Below, in pieces: positions 26,169 through 35,024 of a stretch of DNA of 64,000 bases. The first letter of the stretch is position 1, and each line of letters starts with the position of its first letter. The DNA lies in the NCBI GenBank assembly GCA_963823565.1, contig CAWGLR010000002.1, positions 1 to 64,000 of the forward strand. Direction: 5' to 3'. Below the pieces are notes generated by a model, which did no database searches, was not told the origin of the DNA, and worked only from the letters and a program-made list of their open reading frames with translations. Made by a program: the position numbers and the translations under genes. Origin of the DNA: RHKX01 sp963823565. Its GTDB lineage: Bacteria; Actinomycetota; Thermoleophilia; Solirubrobacterales; 70-9.

Positions 26169-26813
26169 ATGTACCCGATTGCATTCTCGGCGGCCTACGA
26201 GGGTGAGGATCGGAACCGCCTCACCACGTTCTTCCGCCTGATCGTCGCCATCCCGTGGTTCTTCGTGCTGGCGATCTACGGGATCGGGGCCTTCTTCGCG
26301 GTCGTCATCGCGTGGTTCGCTCTCGTCTTCACGGGTCGCTATCCGCGGGGCCTCTACGACTTCAACGCCGGGGTCCTGCGAATGAGCGCGCGGGTGAGCG
26401 GCTTCTACTCACTGCTCACCGACCGGTACCCGTCCTTCGGGCTCGGAGAGGACCCCGAATACCCGATCCGGACGCTGGTCGGGCCCCCGAAAGAGGAGTA
26501 CAGCCGAGCGAAGGCGCTCTTCCGGATCTTCCTCCTGATCCCCGTCCAGATCCTCGCGTGGGTGATGGGCGTGATCATCGAGGTCGTCGGCTTCATAACC
26601 TGGCTCGTGATCCTCTTCACCGGCTCCCTCCCGGTCGGCCTGTACCGGCCGCTCCGCATCGCCACCGCTTACACGGTCAAGGCGGGCGCCTACGGGATGT
26701 TGCTGACCGAAGACTTTCCGCCCTTCTGGCAGGACGAGGAGGAGGAGGCTCCGCGGTTCGAGCGCGAGGGCCCCGGCATCCCCGCCGAGCCGACGACCGG
26801 CCTCGGGCTGTAG
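26169..26813 (+). CDS. DUF4389-type membrane protein (paralogue 2)
   Basis: 214 aa, homologous to the preceding gene along its length: RNRLTTFFRLIVAIPWFF, AWFALVFTGRYPRGLYDF, then the second membrane pair and WLVILFTGSLPVGLYRP. The C-terminus is acidic. The ATG has CGGAGGAG 8 nt upstream and a TATCGT box about 40 nt upstream, so this copy has its own promoter and a normal leader. Function unknown. A small cupin gene overlaps its stop codon. Confidence 0.85.
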   Translation: MYPIAFSAAYEGEDRNRLTTFFRLIVAIPWFFVLAIYGIGAFFAVVIAWFALVFTGRYPRGLYDFNAGVLRMSARVSGFYSLLTDRYPSFGLGEDPEYPIRTLVGPPKEEYSRAKALFRIFLLIPVQILAWVMGVIIEVVGFITWLVILFTGSLPVGLYRPLRIATAYTVKAGAYGMLLTEDFPPFWQDEEEEAPRFEREGPGIPAEPTTGLGL

Positions 26814-27217
26814 TGCCGGTGGCGGACGGCTCCGAGATCGTCACCGGCGACGGTTACGCCGTCGCCGGTGAGCTCGGCGCCCTCGGCGAGGGGCCGGGGT
26901 TCCGGCCGATCCGGCGCGGGCTCGGCGTCACGGCCTTCGGCGTCAACGCGATCGTCCTCCCGGAGGGCTACGACACCGGTGCCCACGCCCACGAGGAGCA
27001 GGAGGAGCTCTACTTCGTCCACGCCGGCGAGATCGAGATCGCGTTCGGGGACGGCAGCGTCCACCGCCTGGGACCGGGCGGGCTGGCCCGGGTCGATCCC
27101 GCGACGCCGCGTCAGATCCGCAACGTCGGCAGCGGCGAGGCCGTCTACCTGTGCGCCGGCGGCAAGGACGGATACTTCGGCCGCGACGGCATCAAGATGG
27201 ACCCGATCCGCGACTGA
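26813..27217 (+). CDS. Small single-domain cupin protein
   Basis: About 134 aa with one cupin barrel. Motif 1 is GYDTGAHAHEEQEELYFVHAG in essence (quoted: AHAHEEQEELYFV) and motif 2 is GPGGLARVDPATPRQIRNVG. The two His and the Glu give a plausible metal site. The GTG start overlaps the TAG stop of the DUF4389 gene (taGTG); a second GTG 6 bases on is also possible. It ends with a YFGRDGIKMDP tail. It could be an isomerase or a metal-dependent sensor-type cupin. No specific substrate can be given. Confidence 0.75.
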   Translation: MPVADGSEIVTGDGYAVAGELGALGEGPGFRPIRRGLGVTAFGVNAIVLPEGYDTGAHAHEEQEELYFVHAGEIEIAFGDGSVHRLGPGGLARVDPATPRQIRNVGSGEAVYLCAGGKDGYFGRDGIKMDPIRD

Positions 27218-27237
27218 CCTGCGGCGGCGCTCGCCCC

Positions 27238-27777
27238 TCAGCCGAGGTCGTAGCTCTCCTTCGAGATGGTGAAGCTGCGCCCGCTCTCGGCGTCGATGCA
27301 GGTCATGCCGGTCTCGAGGCTCTCGCAGCGCAGGAACCCGGCGCCGATCGACTGCCCGTATGCGAGCGGCTTGCCCGCGCCGAGCGTCGTGTCGCCCGCG
27401 CAGACGAACTGCGGAGCGCCGCCGGCCGGCAGCTCGATGCCCTGCCCGTAGTCGAGGTCGCAGTCCGCCGGCGCCTGCGGCGGGTCCCAGTCGCGGTCGG
27501 AGATGTCGCAGCGGACCGAGCTGCGATCGATGTAGCAGCCGATGTTGCCGGTCGGCGAGCTGAACCCGGTCAGCTTCTTGACCATGATGTCGGCCGGCGC
27601 GACGGTCCCGTCCTCGGCGGTCGAGCTGGTCGTCGAGGTGGACTCGCTCGTGCCGGTGGTCGTCGATTTCGTCGATGCCGAGACGGTCTCGGTCACCGTG
27701 GTCTCCTCGTCGCCTCCGCAGCCGGCGAGCGCCAGCGCGCCCGCGGCAAGGACGACCGATGTGATCCGCAGGCGCAT
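27238..27777 (-). CDS. Secreted lipoprotein resembling DUF6636 proteins
   Basis: 179 aa. The signal peptide ends in the lipobox LALAGC, followed by a Thr/Ser-rich linker (~25-60) and a folded C-terminal domain with FSSPTGNIGCYI, VRCDISDRDW and FVCAGDTTLGAG, then RCESLETGMTC. This cysteine pattern matches actinobacterial secreted proteins annotated as DUF6636; I recall that family but could not check it. The ATG at 27777 follows the ilvC stop by 4 bp, so it is co-transcribed with ilvC, with no obvious functional link. Confidence 0.75.
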   Translation of the reverse strand: MRLRITSVVLAAGALALAGCGGDEETTVTETVSASTKSTTTGTSESTSTTSSTAEDGTVAPADIMVKKLTGFSSPTGNIGCYIDRSSVRCDISDRDWDPPQAPADCDLDYGQGIELPAGGAPQFVCAGDTTLGAGKPLAYGQSIGAGFLRCESLETGMTCIDAESGRSFTISKESYDLG

Positions 27778-27781
27778 CGGC

Positions 27782-28786
27782 TCAGTCGTCGATCCAGGCC
27801 ATGTTCGAGCGGAGCTCGCCCCCGACCTCTTCGATCTGCTTGCCCCTGGCCTCCGCCCGCATCCGGTCGAAGTTCTCGCCACCGGCGCGGTTCTCGGCGA
27901 TCCACTCCTTGGCGAAGTCGCCCGACTGGATGTCGGAGAGGATCTTCCGCATCGCCTCGCGCGTGTCGTCGGTGATCACCTTCGGCCCGCGCGTCATGTC
28001 GCCGTACTCGGCGGTGTTCGAGATCGAGTGGCGCATCCCCTGGATGCCCTTCTCGTACATCAGGTCGACGATCAGCTTGAGCTCGTGCAGGCACTCGAAG
28101 TAGGCCAGGCGGGGGTCGTAGCCCGCCTCGACGAGTGTCTCGAACCCCGCCTGGACGAGCTCCGTCGTGCCGCCGCAGAGGACGGCCTGCTCGCCGAAGA
28201 GGTCGGTCTCGCACTCGTCCTTGAAGGTCGTCTCGATCACGCCGGCGCGGGTGCCGCCGATGCCCTTCGCGTAGGCGAGCACGAGGTTGCGGGCGGTGCC
28301 GGTCTCGTCGGCGTGGACGGCCATCAGGCAGGGCACCCCGCGCCCCTCCTGGTACTGGCGGCGGACGAGGTGGCCGGGCCCCTTCGGCGCCACCATTCCG
28401 ACGTCGACGCCCGGCGGCGGCTCGATCTGGTCGAAGTTGACCGCGAACCCGTGGGCGAACATGAGCAGGTTCCCCTCGGCGATCCCGTCCCGGATCTCCG
28501 ACTCCCACAGCTCGGCCTGCTTCTCGTCCGGCAGCAGGATCATCACGACGTCGCCCCGGCTCGCCGCATCGGCGACGTCGAGGACCTCGAGGCCCTCGGC
28601 CTCCGCTTCGGCGCGCGAGGAGGAGTCGGGACGCAGGCCGACGACGACGTCGACCCCGGAGTCCTTCAGGTTGAGCGCGTGGGCGTGGCCCTGGGAGCCG
28701 TAGCCGAGGATCGCGACCGTCTTGCCCTCCAGGGGCTCGAGGCTCGCGTCGTCCTCGTACAGCATCGTGCTCAGGTCGTCGGTCAT
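27782..28786 (-). CDS. ilvC: Ketol-acid reductoisomerase (class I)
   Basis: Second common step of valine and isoleucine synthesis, NADPH-dependent; 334 aa, the short class I form. The nucleotide motif is GYGSQGHA (28-35), the catalytic domain has AYAKGIGGTRAGVIETTFKD in part (quoted: GGTRAGVIETTF), and FGEQAVLCGG supplies an acidic metal ligand. The ATG at 28786 has GAGGAAGGA just upstream. The frame extends 33 codons further, but that part lies in a structured leader. It is separate from ilvBN, 8 kb away. Confidence 0.95.
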   Translation of the reverse strand: MTDDLSTMLYEDDASLEPLEGKTVAILGYGSQGHAHALNLKDSGVDVVVGLRPDSSSRAEAEAEGLEVLDVADAASRGDVVMILLPDEKQAELWESEIRDGIAEGNLLMFAHGFAVNFDQIEPPPGVDVGMVAPKGPGHLVRRQYQEGRGVPCLMAVHADETGTARNLVLAYAKGIGGTRAGVIETTFKDECETDLFGEQAVLCGGTTELVQAGFETLVEAGYDPRLAYFECLHELKLIVDLMYEKGIQGMRHSISNTAEYGDMTRGPKVITDDTREAMRKILSDIQSGDFAKEWIAENRAGGENFDRMRAEARGKQIEEVGGELRSNMAWIDD

Positions 28787-28833
28787 CTGGGTCCTTCCTC
28801 GTCGGTTCGTGGGGCGACGCGCCAGCCTACAGA

Positions 28834-28930
28834 GGGCTTTCGGTGCCCGTTCTCGGCGAGGGCTCCTCGCGGCGGGTCCTGTCACCGGGGGTTTCCACCC
28901 CCACCTGCGCCACCGGCATCTTCACCGGTG
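28834..28930 (-). promoter_or_regulatory. Structured leader of ilvC
   Basis: Four hairpins stack in the 278-bp gap upstream of ilvC. Read on the minus strand they are CACCGG/CCGGTG (28911-28930), GGGGGT-GGAA-ACCCCC with a GNRA-type loop (28887-28902), GCGAGG/CCTCGC (28856-28870) and GGGC/GCCC with an ACCGAAA loop (28834-28848). The GNRA loop exists only in minus-strand RNA, the ilvC sense. It may be an attenuator or riboswitch-type leader. I could not match it to a known class. Confidence 0.5.
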
Positions 28931-29064
28931 TTTGTGAGCGAGAAGCGAGGACCGGAAGGCGCCGGCGGTGCGAAAGGGCGGGTAGATCGCCAAGAAGCAC
29001 CATCGGGCCTTGGCCGGCGGCCGTCCGGCGGGCACCCACCCCCTCCGCAGCCACCACCCAGCGG

Positions 29065-30378
29065 CTACCCCAGCAACCGCCGCTGGAGCTTCCCGCTCCC
29101 GGTCCGCGGCAGCTCGGCACGCAGCTCGATCCGCTTCGGGACCTCGTGCCCCGCCAGGCGCTCGCGGGCGAAGCCACGCAATTCGTCCGGGTCGAGCTCT
29201 CCCACCGCGACCACGTAGGCCACCACCGCCTGGCCCCACTCGCGGTCTTCCTCGCCGGCGACGCCGACGTCGGCGACGCCCGGGTGCTCGCGGAGGACGT
29301 TCTCGACCCGCTCGGGACGGACGTTCTCGCCGCCGGTGACGATCAGGTCGGAGCGGCGGCCCTCGACCCAGAGGTAGCCGTCATCGTCAAGGCGTCCGAG
29401 GTCGCCGGTGTGGAGCCAGCCGTCGGAGGCACGGCTGGCGGGCGCGACGTTGGGCCCGCGGACCTGGATCTCGTCCCCGTCGATCCGCACCTCGACGCCG
29501 AGCAGCGGCCGGCCGGCGGAGCCGGCGCGCTCGCGGGCGTCGCGCGGGGAGAGCGTGCAGACCTGCGAGCACGCCTCGGTGAGGCCGTAGGTCTGGACGA
29601 CTGTGGCCCCCCGGCCGAGCGCCTCCTCGAGGACGTCGGGCGGGACCGGGCCGCCGCCGAGCAGGATCAGCCGCGGCGAGTCGACAGCCGCGCCGGCGTC
29701 GAGCAGCCGCACGAGCTGGGTCGAGACCAGCGAGATCACGCCCGCCTCCCCGCGCTCGAGGGCCGAGGCCGCCCGGTCGGTCTCGAAGCCGTCGTGGATC
29801 ACGGCCGCGGTCCCGTAGATCACCGAGCGCAGGAGGATCGTCAGCCCGCCGACGTGGTTGAGGGGCAGGCAGCAGAGCCAGCGGTCGTCGCGCTCGACGC
29901 CGAGGTTCAGCCCCGACGCGAGGGCGCTCCAGAGGTGATTGGCGGCGGTCAGCTCCACCGGCTTCGGCTCGCCCGACGTGCCGCTCGACAGCACCCGGCT
30001 GATCGGCAGCCGCGGCGAGCGGTGGATGGTCGGCCAGGGCCGCCGCTCCGCAGCCGCCCGCTCGAGGGCCTCCGCGCCGATGATCGCGGCGCCGTCCGCG
30101 ACCGGGGCCGCCCCCGGGCCGCCGCGCGGAAGCGACTGGACGACGGCGCCGGCGAGGATGCCGCCGTGCAGGGCGACCGCGTGCCCGATCCCCGCGGGAA
30201 GGTCGATCGCGACGTCGTCCCCCGGCCCCACGCCGAGCCGCTCCAGCTCGGCGGCGACGGCGCCGGCCTCGACCCGCAGCTCCCCGTAGGTCAGCTCGCG
30301 CTCGCCGTCGACGAGCGCGAGGGCGCCCGCCCTGACGTGGGCGCAGTGATCGAGCCAATCGGTGGGAGTGTCGAGCAT
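29065..30378 (-). CDS. menE: o-Succinylbenzoate-CoA ligase
   Basis: ANL-superfamily enzyme activating o-succinylbenzoate in menaquinone synthesis; 437 aa. The adenylation P-loop is SSGTSGEPKPVELT, A5 is YGLTEACSQ, A7 is WLHTGDLG, and the C-terminal catalytic Lys lies in PRTGSGKLQRRLL. It is shorter than general acyl-CoA ligases, as MenE usually is. The start is the ATG at 30378. Divergent menB begins 51 bp away, and menA, menC, menD and menF follow, which supports the assignment over a generic acyl-CoA synthetase. Confidence 0.88.
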   Translation of the reverse strand: MLDTPTDWLDHCAHVRAGALALVDGERELTYGELRVEAGAVAAELERLGVGPGDDVAIDLPAGIGHAVALHGGILAGAVVQSLPRGGPGAAPVADGAAIIGAEALERAAAERRPWPTIHRSPRLPISRVLSSGTSGEPKPVELTAANHLWSALASGLNLGVERDDRWLCCLPLNHVGGLTILLRSVIYGTAAVIHDGFETDRAASALERGEAGVISLVSTQLVRLLDAGAAVDSPRLILLGGGPVPPDVLEEALGRGATVVQTYGLTEACSQVCTLSPRDARERAGSAGRPLLGVEVRIDGDEIQVRGPNVAPASRASDGWLHTGDLGRLDDDGYLWVEGRRSDLIVTGGENVRPERVENVLREHPGVADVGVAGEEDREWGQAVVAYVVAVGELDPDELRGFARERLAGHEVPKRIELRAELPRTGSGKLQRRLLG

Positions 30379-30429
30379 GCCTGCGGTTTGACGGCCGGGC
30401 GATTCGTGGCCGCGGGATATCGTTGCAAC

Positions 30430-31308
30430 ATGCCCGAGCGACACAAGGACGCCCCGCCCGAGTCGACCCTCTACGCCCCGATCGAATGGGAGAGCGCGGG
30501 CGATTACGAGGACATCCTCTACGAGAAGGGCGACGGGATCGCGAAGATCACGATCAACCGCCCCGAGCGCCGCAACGCCTTCCGGCCGCCGACCCTCGCC
30601 GAGCTCCGCGACGCCTTCACCAAGGCCCGCGACGACCTCGACGTCGGCTCGATCATCTTCACCGGGGCCGGCGACGAGGCGTTCTGCTCCGGCGGCGACC
30701 AGAAGATCCGGGGCGACGACGGCTACATCGGCTCCGACGAGGTGGCGCAGAAGGGGGTCGGCCGGCTCGACGTCGGCGACCTCCACGTCCAGATGCGCCG
30801 CACGCCGAAGCCGATCGTCGCCGCCGTCGCCGGCTACGCGGTCGGGGGCGGGCACATCCTCCACCTCGTCTGCGACCTGACGATCGCCGCCGAGAACGCC
30901 AAGTTCGGCCAGACCGGCCCTCGCGTCGGGAGCTTCGACGGCGGCTTCGGCTCCAGCCTGCTGGCGCGCCAGATCGGGCAGAAGCGAGCCAAGGAGATCT
31001 GGTTTCTCCTGCGCCTCTACGACGCCCAGGAGGCGCTCGAGATGGGGCTCGTCAACGCAGTCGTGCCGACCGCGGACCTCGAGCGCGAGGCGGTCGCCTG
31101 GTGCCGCGAGATGTCGCACCTCTCGCCGCTCGCGCTCCGCCTGCTGAAGGCGAGCTTCAACGCCGACGAGGACGGGATCACCGGGATCCAGCAGCTCTCC
31201 CACGACGCGACGCTGCTCTTCTACATGAGCGAGGAGGGCCAGGAGGGCCGCAACGCATTCCAGGAGCGGCGGGCCCCGGACTTCTCGAAGTTCCCGCGCC
31301 GGCCCTGA
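30430..31308 (+). CDS. menB: 1,4-Dihydroxy-2-naphthoyl-CoA synthase
   Basis: Crotonase-fold cyclase of menaquinone synthesis, 292 aa. It carries the MenB hallmarks: FCSGGDQKIRGDDGY (oxyanion loop and GDQ motif), AGYAVGGGHILHLVCDLTIA and GPRVGSFDGGFGSS. The ATG is preceded, 6 nt away, by a TATCGT -10 box (30418-30423), so the message is probably leaderless. First gene of the plus-strand menB-menA-menC-menD run. Confidence 0.95.
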   Translation: MPERHKDAPPESTLYAPIEWESAGDYEDILYEKGDGIAKITINRPERRNAFRPPTLAELRDAFTKARDDLDVGSIIFTGAGDEAFCSGGDQKIRGDDGYIGSDEVAQKGVGRLDVGDLHVQMRRTPKPIVAAVAGYAVGGGHILHLVCDLTIAAENAKFGQTGPRVGSFDGGFGSSLLARQIGQKRAKEIWFLLRLYDAQEALEMGLVNAVVPTADLEREAVAWCREMSHLSPLALRLLKASFNADEDGITGIQQLSHDATLLFYMSEEGQEGRNAFQERRAPDFSKFPRRP

Positions 31309-31318
31309 GGCTCAATCG

Positions 31319-32209
31319 ATGGGCCCCCTGCGAATCTGGCTGATGGCCGCGCGGCCGCGGACGCTGCCCGCCGCGATCGCGCCGGTCCTCGTCGGCAGCG
31401 CGGCCGCTTGGGCGTACCTCGACGGCGACGGCTTCCGCTGGGGCAACTTCGTCGCCGCGCTCGTCGGCGCGATCTTCATCCAGATCGGCACCAACCTCGC
31501 CAACGACTACAGCGACGCCAAGCGCGGTGCCGACACAGTCGACCGCCTCGGCCCGGTGCGGGTGACCGCAAGCGGCCTCGCCGCCCCGCGGCGGGTGCTC
31601 CACGCGACCTGGGCGGCCTTCGCGATCGCCGCCGCGGCGGGCGCCTATCTCGCGGCCGAGGTCGGGCCGGAGATCATCGCGATCGGAGTCGTCTCGATCG
31701 TCGCCGGAGTCCTCTACACGGGCGGTCCCCGCCCCTACGGCTACGAGGGGCTCGGCGAGGTCTTCGTCTTCGTCTTCTTCGGACTCGTCGCCGTCAACGG
31801 CTCCTACTACGTGCAGCTCGAGGACCTCGGCTGGCTCCCCGTGCTCCTCTCGATCCCCGTGGGACTGCTGTCGGCGGCGATCCTCGTCGTCAACAACGTC
31901 CGCGACATCGACACCGACCGGCGGGCGGGGAAGCGGACGCTCGCGGTGCGGCTCGGCCGCGAGCGCACCCGCGACCTCTTCGCGGCGACGCTCGCGCTGG
32001 CCTTCCTGCTCCTCCCCGTCGCGCTGCTGCTCGGGGACGGCCCCGCGTTCGGCCTGCTCGGCCTGCTCGCGGCGCCGCTCGCGGTGCCGCCGCTGCGCGC
32101 CGTCCGCGAGCGGACCGACGGTCCGGCCCTGAACGGCGCCCTCGCCGGGACCGGGCAGCTGCTGGCCGTCTTCGCCCTGTTCACGTCGATCGGACTGGTG
32201 ATCGGGTGA
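31319..32209 (+). CDS. menA: 1,4-Dihydroxy-2-naphthoate polyprenyltransferase
   Basis: UbiA-family membrane prenyltransferase that attaches the isoprenoid tail to DHNA; 296 aa with about eight membrane segments. The first Asp-rich motif is NLANDYSDAKRGADTVD (the NDxxD Mg-diphosphate site) and the second is NNVRDIDTDRRAGKRTLA. ARPRTLPAAIAPVLVG at the N-terminus is typical of MenA. It begins 10 bp after menB and its stop overlaps the menC start as GTGA. Confidence 0.94.
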   Translation: MGPLRIWLMAARPRTLPAAIAPVLVGSAAAWAYLDGDGFRWGNFVAALVGAIFIQIGTNLANDYSDAKRGADTVDRLGPVRVTASGLAAPRRVLHATWAAFAIAAAAGAYLAAEVGPEIIAIGVVSIVAGVLYTGGPRPYGYEGLGEVFVFVFFGLVAVNGSYYVQLEDLGWLPVLLSIPVGLLSAAILVVNNVRDIDTDRRAGKRTLAVRLGRERTRDLFAATLALAFLLLPVALLLGDGPAFGLLGLLAAPLAVPPLRAVRERTDGPALNGALAGTGQLLAVFALFTSIGLVIG

Positions 32210-33291
32210 GGATCCGCTCGGTCGAGACGTTCTCGGTCGGGCTCCCGTTCAAGGAGCGCTACATCACCTCCTCGGGCTCGCTCGAGCGCCGCGAGATGGC
32301 GATCCTGCGGCTGCGATCCGACGAGGGCACCGCCGGCCACGGCGACGCGGTGCCGCTGGCCCTCCGCGGCGGCCCGTCGCTGATCGACGTCGTCGCCGAC
32401 CTCGCGGGCCCCTGCCGCCAGGTGCTGCTCGACGCCGAGCTCGACGACCCCGCCGGCATCGAGCGGCTGCTCGGCCGATGCGCGGCCGCGGCCGCCGGCC
32501 CGCAGGCCCTCGCGGCGGTCGACGCGGCCCTGCTCGACCTCCTCGGGCGGGAGACCGGGGTCCCGGCCTGGCGCCTGCTCGGCGCCGATGCCGCCCGGCC
32601 GGTGCGGTGCAACGGCACGATCGGCGCCGACAGCCCGTCTGCGGCCGCGCGCGCCGCGGGCCGGCTGGCGGGGGAGGGGTTCGAGGCGATCAAGGTCAAG
32701 GTCGGGACCGAGGGCGACGCCGAGCGGCTCGACGCGGTGCGGCACGCCTGCGGCGACGGCGTCGCGCTCCGCGTCGACGCCAACGGCGCCTGGAGCGAGG
32801 ACGAGGCCGCGACGGCGCTGGCGGAGCTGGCGGGCGCCGGCCTGGAGCTGGCCGAACAGCCCTGCGCGACGGCCGAGGAGAGCGCCCGGCTCCGGCCGCG
32901 GACGCGCGTACCCCTCGTCCTCGACGAGAGCGTCGCGACGACGGCCGACGCCGATCGCGCGGAGCGCCTCGGCGCCTGCGACGCGGTGACGCTGAAGCTC
33001 GCCAAGGTCGGCGGCGTCCACGCCGCGCTCCGCGTCGCCCAGCGCGTCCCCTCCTACCTCTCCAGCTCCCTCGACAGTCCACTCGGGATCGCCGCCGCCG
33101 CCCACGCGGCGCAGGTCCTTCCCGCCCGCGGATTCGCCGCCGGGCTCGCGCACGGGCTCGCCACCACCGGCCTGTTCGCGGAGAACATCGCCTCCGGGCC
33201 TGGCCTCGACGGCCCGGCGATCACCCCGTCCGGCCCGGGGCTCGGAGTCGATATCGACGACGATGCCCTCAAGCGCCTCGCAATCGGATGA
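32206..33291 (+). CDS. menC: o-Succinylbenzoate synthase
   Basis: Enolase-superfamily dehydratase making o-succinylbenzoate from SHCHC; 361 aa. The KxK acid/base pair is in FEAIKVKVG, the metal ligands lie in LRVDANGAW, LELAEQP and PLVLDESV, and the opposite lysine is in TLKLAKVGG. The GTG start at 32206 overlaps the menA stop, and the menC stop overlaps menD (ATGA), so the three are tightly coupled. Context settles MenC over a dipeptide epimerase or muconate cycloisomerase. Confidence 0.9.
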   Translation: MRIRSVETFSVGLPFKERYITSSGSLERREMAILRLRSDEGTAGHGDAVPLALRGGPSLIDVVADLAGPCRQVLLDAELDDPAGIERLLGRCAAAAAGPQALAAVDAALLDLLGRETGVPAWRLLGADAARPVRCNGTIGADSPSAAARAAGRLAGEGFEAIKVKVGTEGDAERLDAVRHACGDGVALRVDANGAWSEDEAATALAELAGAGLELAEQPCATAEESARLRPRTRVPLVLDESVATTADADRAERLGACDAVTLKLAKVGGVHAALRVAQRVPSYLSSSLDSPLGIAAAAHAAQVLPARGFAAGLAHGLATTGLFAENIASGPGLDGPAITPSGPGLGVDIDDDALKRLAIG

Positions 33292-35021
33292 TCGACCGGA
33301 CAAACCGAAACACGGCCCTCGCCTCGGCGCTCGTCGACGAGCTCGCCCGCGGCGGCGTCAGCCGTGCCCTCATCTCCCCCGGCTCGCGGTCGAGCCCGGT
33401 GGCGCTGGCCATCGACGCGAACGAGGCGATCGAGGCGGCGGTCGTGCTCGACGAGCGGTCCGCCGGCTTCGTGGCGCTCGGCGCCGCCCTGGCATCGGGC
33501 GAGCCGACGCTGCTCGCCTGCACGAGCGGATCGGCCGCGGCCAACTACCTGCCGGCGGTGGTGGAGGCCGAGCAGGCCGGCGTGCCCCTCGTGGTCCTCA
33601 CCTCCGACCGCCCGCCGGAGCTGCGCGGCATCGGCGCCGGGCAGACCATCGACCAGATCGGGCTCTACGGCTCCGCCGTGCGCTGGTTCTGCGAGCTCGG
33701 CACCCATGAGGCCGACGATGCCGGGCTCCTGCACATGCGCTCGACCGCCGCGCGGGCCGTGGGCGAGGCGCTGCTCGGCCGCGGCCCGGTGCACGTCAAC
33801 GCCTCCTGGCGCGATCCCTTGGGGCCCGAGGAGCGCCCGGAGGACGTCACCGCGACCGATCCGCTGGCGATCGAGGGACGTTCCCAGGGGCGGCCGATCA
33901 CGGTCACCATCCCGGGCCGCGAGCCGGCGCCCGAGCTGGTCGGCGCGATCTCCGAGCGGCTCGTTGCGGCGCAGCGCCCGCTGATCCTCGCCGGCCGGCA
34001 GACCGACTCGCGCCTCCCCGACGCCCTCGCCGAGCTGGCGGTGGCCGGGATCGTTCCGGTGCTCGCCGACCCGACCTCGGGGCTGCGCTTCGGCGCCCAC
34101 CCGGACGCCGTCGTCGTCTCCTCCTACGACCTGATCGCCCGCGCGGCGCCCGATCGGCTCACGCCCGACCTCGTGCTGCGCTTCGGCGACATGCCGACCA
34201 GCAAGCCGCTGCGCGCCTGGCTCGACGGCTCCGGCGCCGACGTGATCGCGATCGACCCGCCGGGACGCTGGAACGAGCCGAGCCGCCGGGCGGGCGCCTT
34301 CGTCCGCGCGGACGCGGTCGCGGTGGCCCAGGCGCTCGCAGGCCGCGTCGCCGCGGGCGACGAGGAGTGGGCGGACGCCTGGACGGCGGCGGAGGCGGCG
34401 GCGGAGTCCGCCGTCAGCAAGACCCTCGGGGACGGGGGCCCGCTGACGGAGCCGGCCGTCCACCGTGCGCTCGCGGGCGTCCTCGGCGCCGGCGACCAGC
34501 TCCTCCTCGCCTCCTCGATGCCGATCCGCGACGCCGAGGCATTCATGCCGACCACCGACACACCCGTCCGCGCCTTCGCGAACCGCGGGGCGAACGGCAT
34601 CGACGGCCTCGTCTCGACGGCTTGCGGCCTCGCGCTCGGGGGCGGCACCCCGACCTGGCTCGTCATCGGCGACCTCGCCCTCGCGCACGACGTCGGCGGC
34701 CTCGCAGCCGTCTCGCTCGCCGGCTCCCCGCTGCGCATCGTCGTCATCGACAACGCCGGTGGCGGCATCTTCGACTTCCTCCCGCAGGCCGAGCAGGTCG
34801 AGGCGGAGCGGTTCGAGCGCCTGTTCACGACGCCGTCCGGACTCGATCTCGAGCGGGCGGCGGCGCTCTTCGGCCTGCCCTTCGCCGAGGTCGGCGACCG
34901 CGAGGGGCTCGCGGCCCTCGCCGAGCGCGACCGCGTCCTGGCGCGGGTGCGCGTCGATCGCACGGGCAACGTCGAGCTGCACCGGCGGCTGGCGGAGGCC
35001 GTGGCGAGCGCGATCGCCTGA
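33288..35021 (+). CDS. menD: SEPHCHC synthase (MenD)
   Basis: Thiamin-diphosphate enzyme joining isochorismate and 2-oxoglutarate; 577 aa, the standard length. N-terminal ALISPGSRSSPVALA, then TSGSAAANYLPAVVEA with the catalytic Glu, and VLTSDRPPELRGIGAGQTID (~20 residues) are MenD-specific. The ThDP/Mg motif is GDLALAHDVGGL followed by VVIDNAGGGIFDFLPQ. Last of the coupled plus-strand men genes; it ends 3 bp from the convergent menF stop. Confidence 0.95.
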   Translation: MIDRTNRNTALASALVDELARGGVSRALISPGSRSSPVALAIDANEAIEAAVVLDERSAGFVALGAALASGEPTLLACTSGSAAANYLPAVVEAEQAGVPLVVLTSDRPPELRGIGAGQTIDQIGLYGSAVRWFCELGTHEADDAGLLHMRSTAARAVGEALLGRGPVHVNASWRDPLGPEERPEDVTATDPLAIEGRSQGRPITVTIPGREPAPELVGAISERLVAAQRPLILAGRQTDSRLPDALAELAVAGIVPVLADPTSGLRFGAHPDAVVVSSYDLIARAAPDRLTPDLVLRFGDMPTSKPLRAWLDGSGADVIAIDPPGRWNEPSRRAGAFVRADAVAVAQALAGRVAAGDEEWADAWTAAEAAAESAVSKTLGDGGPLTEPAVHRALAGVLGAGDQLLLASSMPIRDAEAFMPTTDTPVRAFANRGANGIDGLVSTACGLALGGGTPTWLVIGDLALAHDVGGLAAVSLAGSPLRIVVIDNAGGGIFDFLPQAEQVEAERFERLFTTPSGLDLERAAALFGLPFAEVGDREGLAALAERDRVLARVRVDRTGNVELHRRLAEAVASAIA

Positions 35022-35024
35022 GGC

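Noticed and set aside
27238..29177. A cobalamin-riboswitch-like string (CCGGTGAAGATGCCGG) in the ilvC leader
   Set aside because: The B12-box region and the order of the other conserved segments are absent on either strand.
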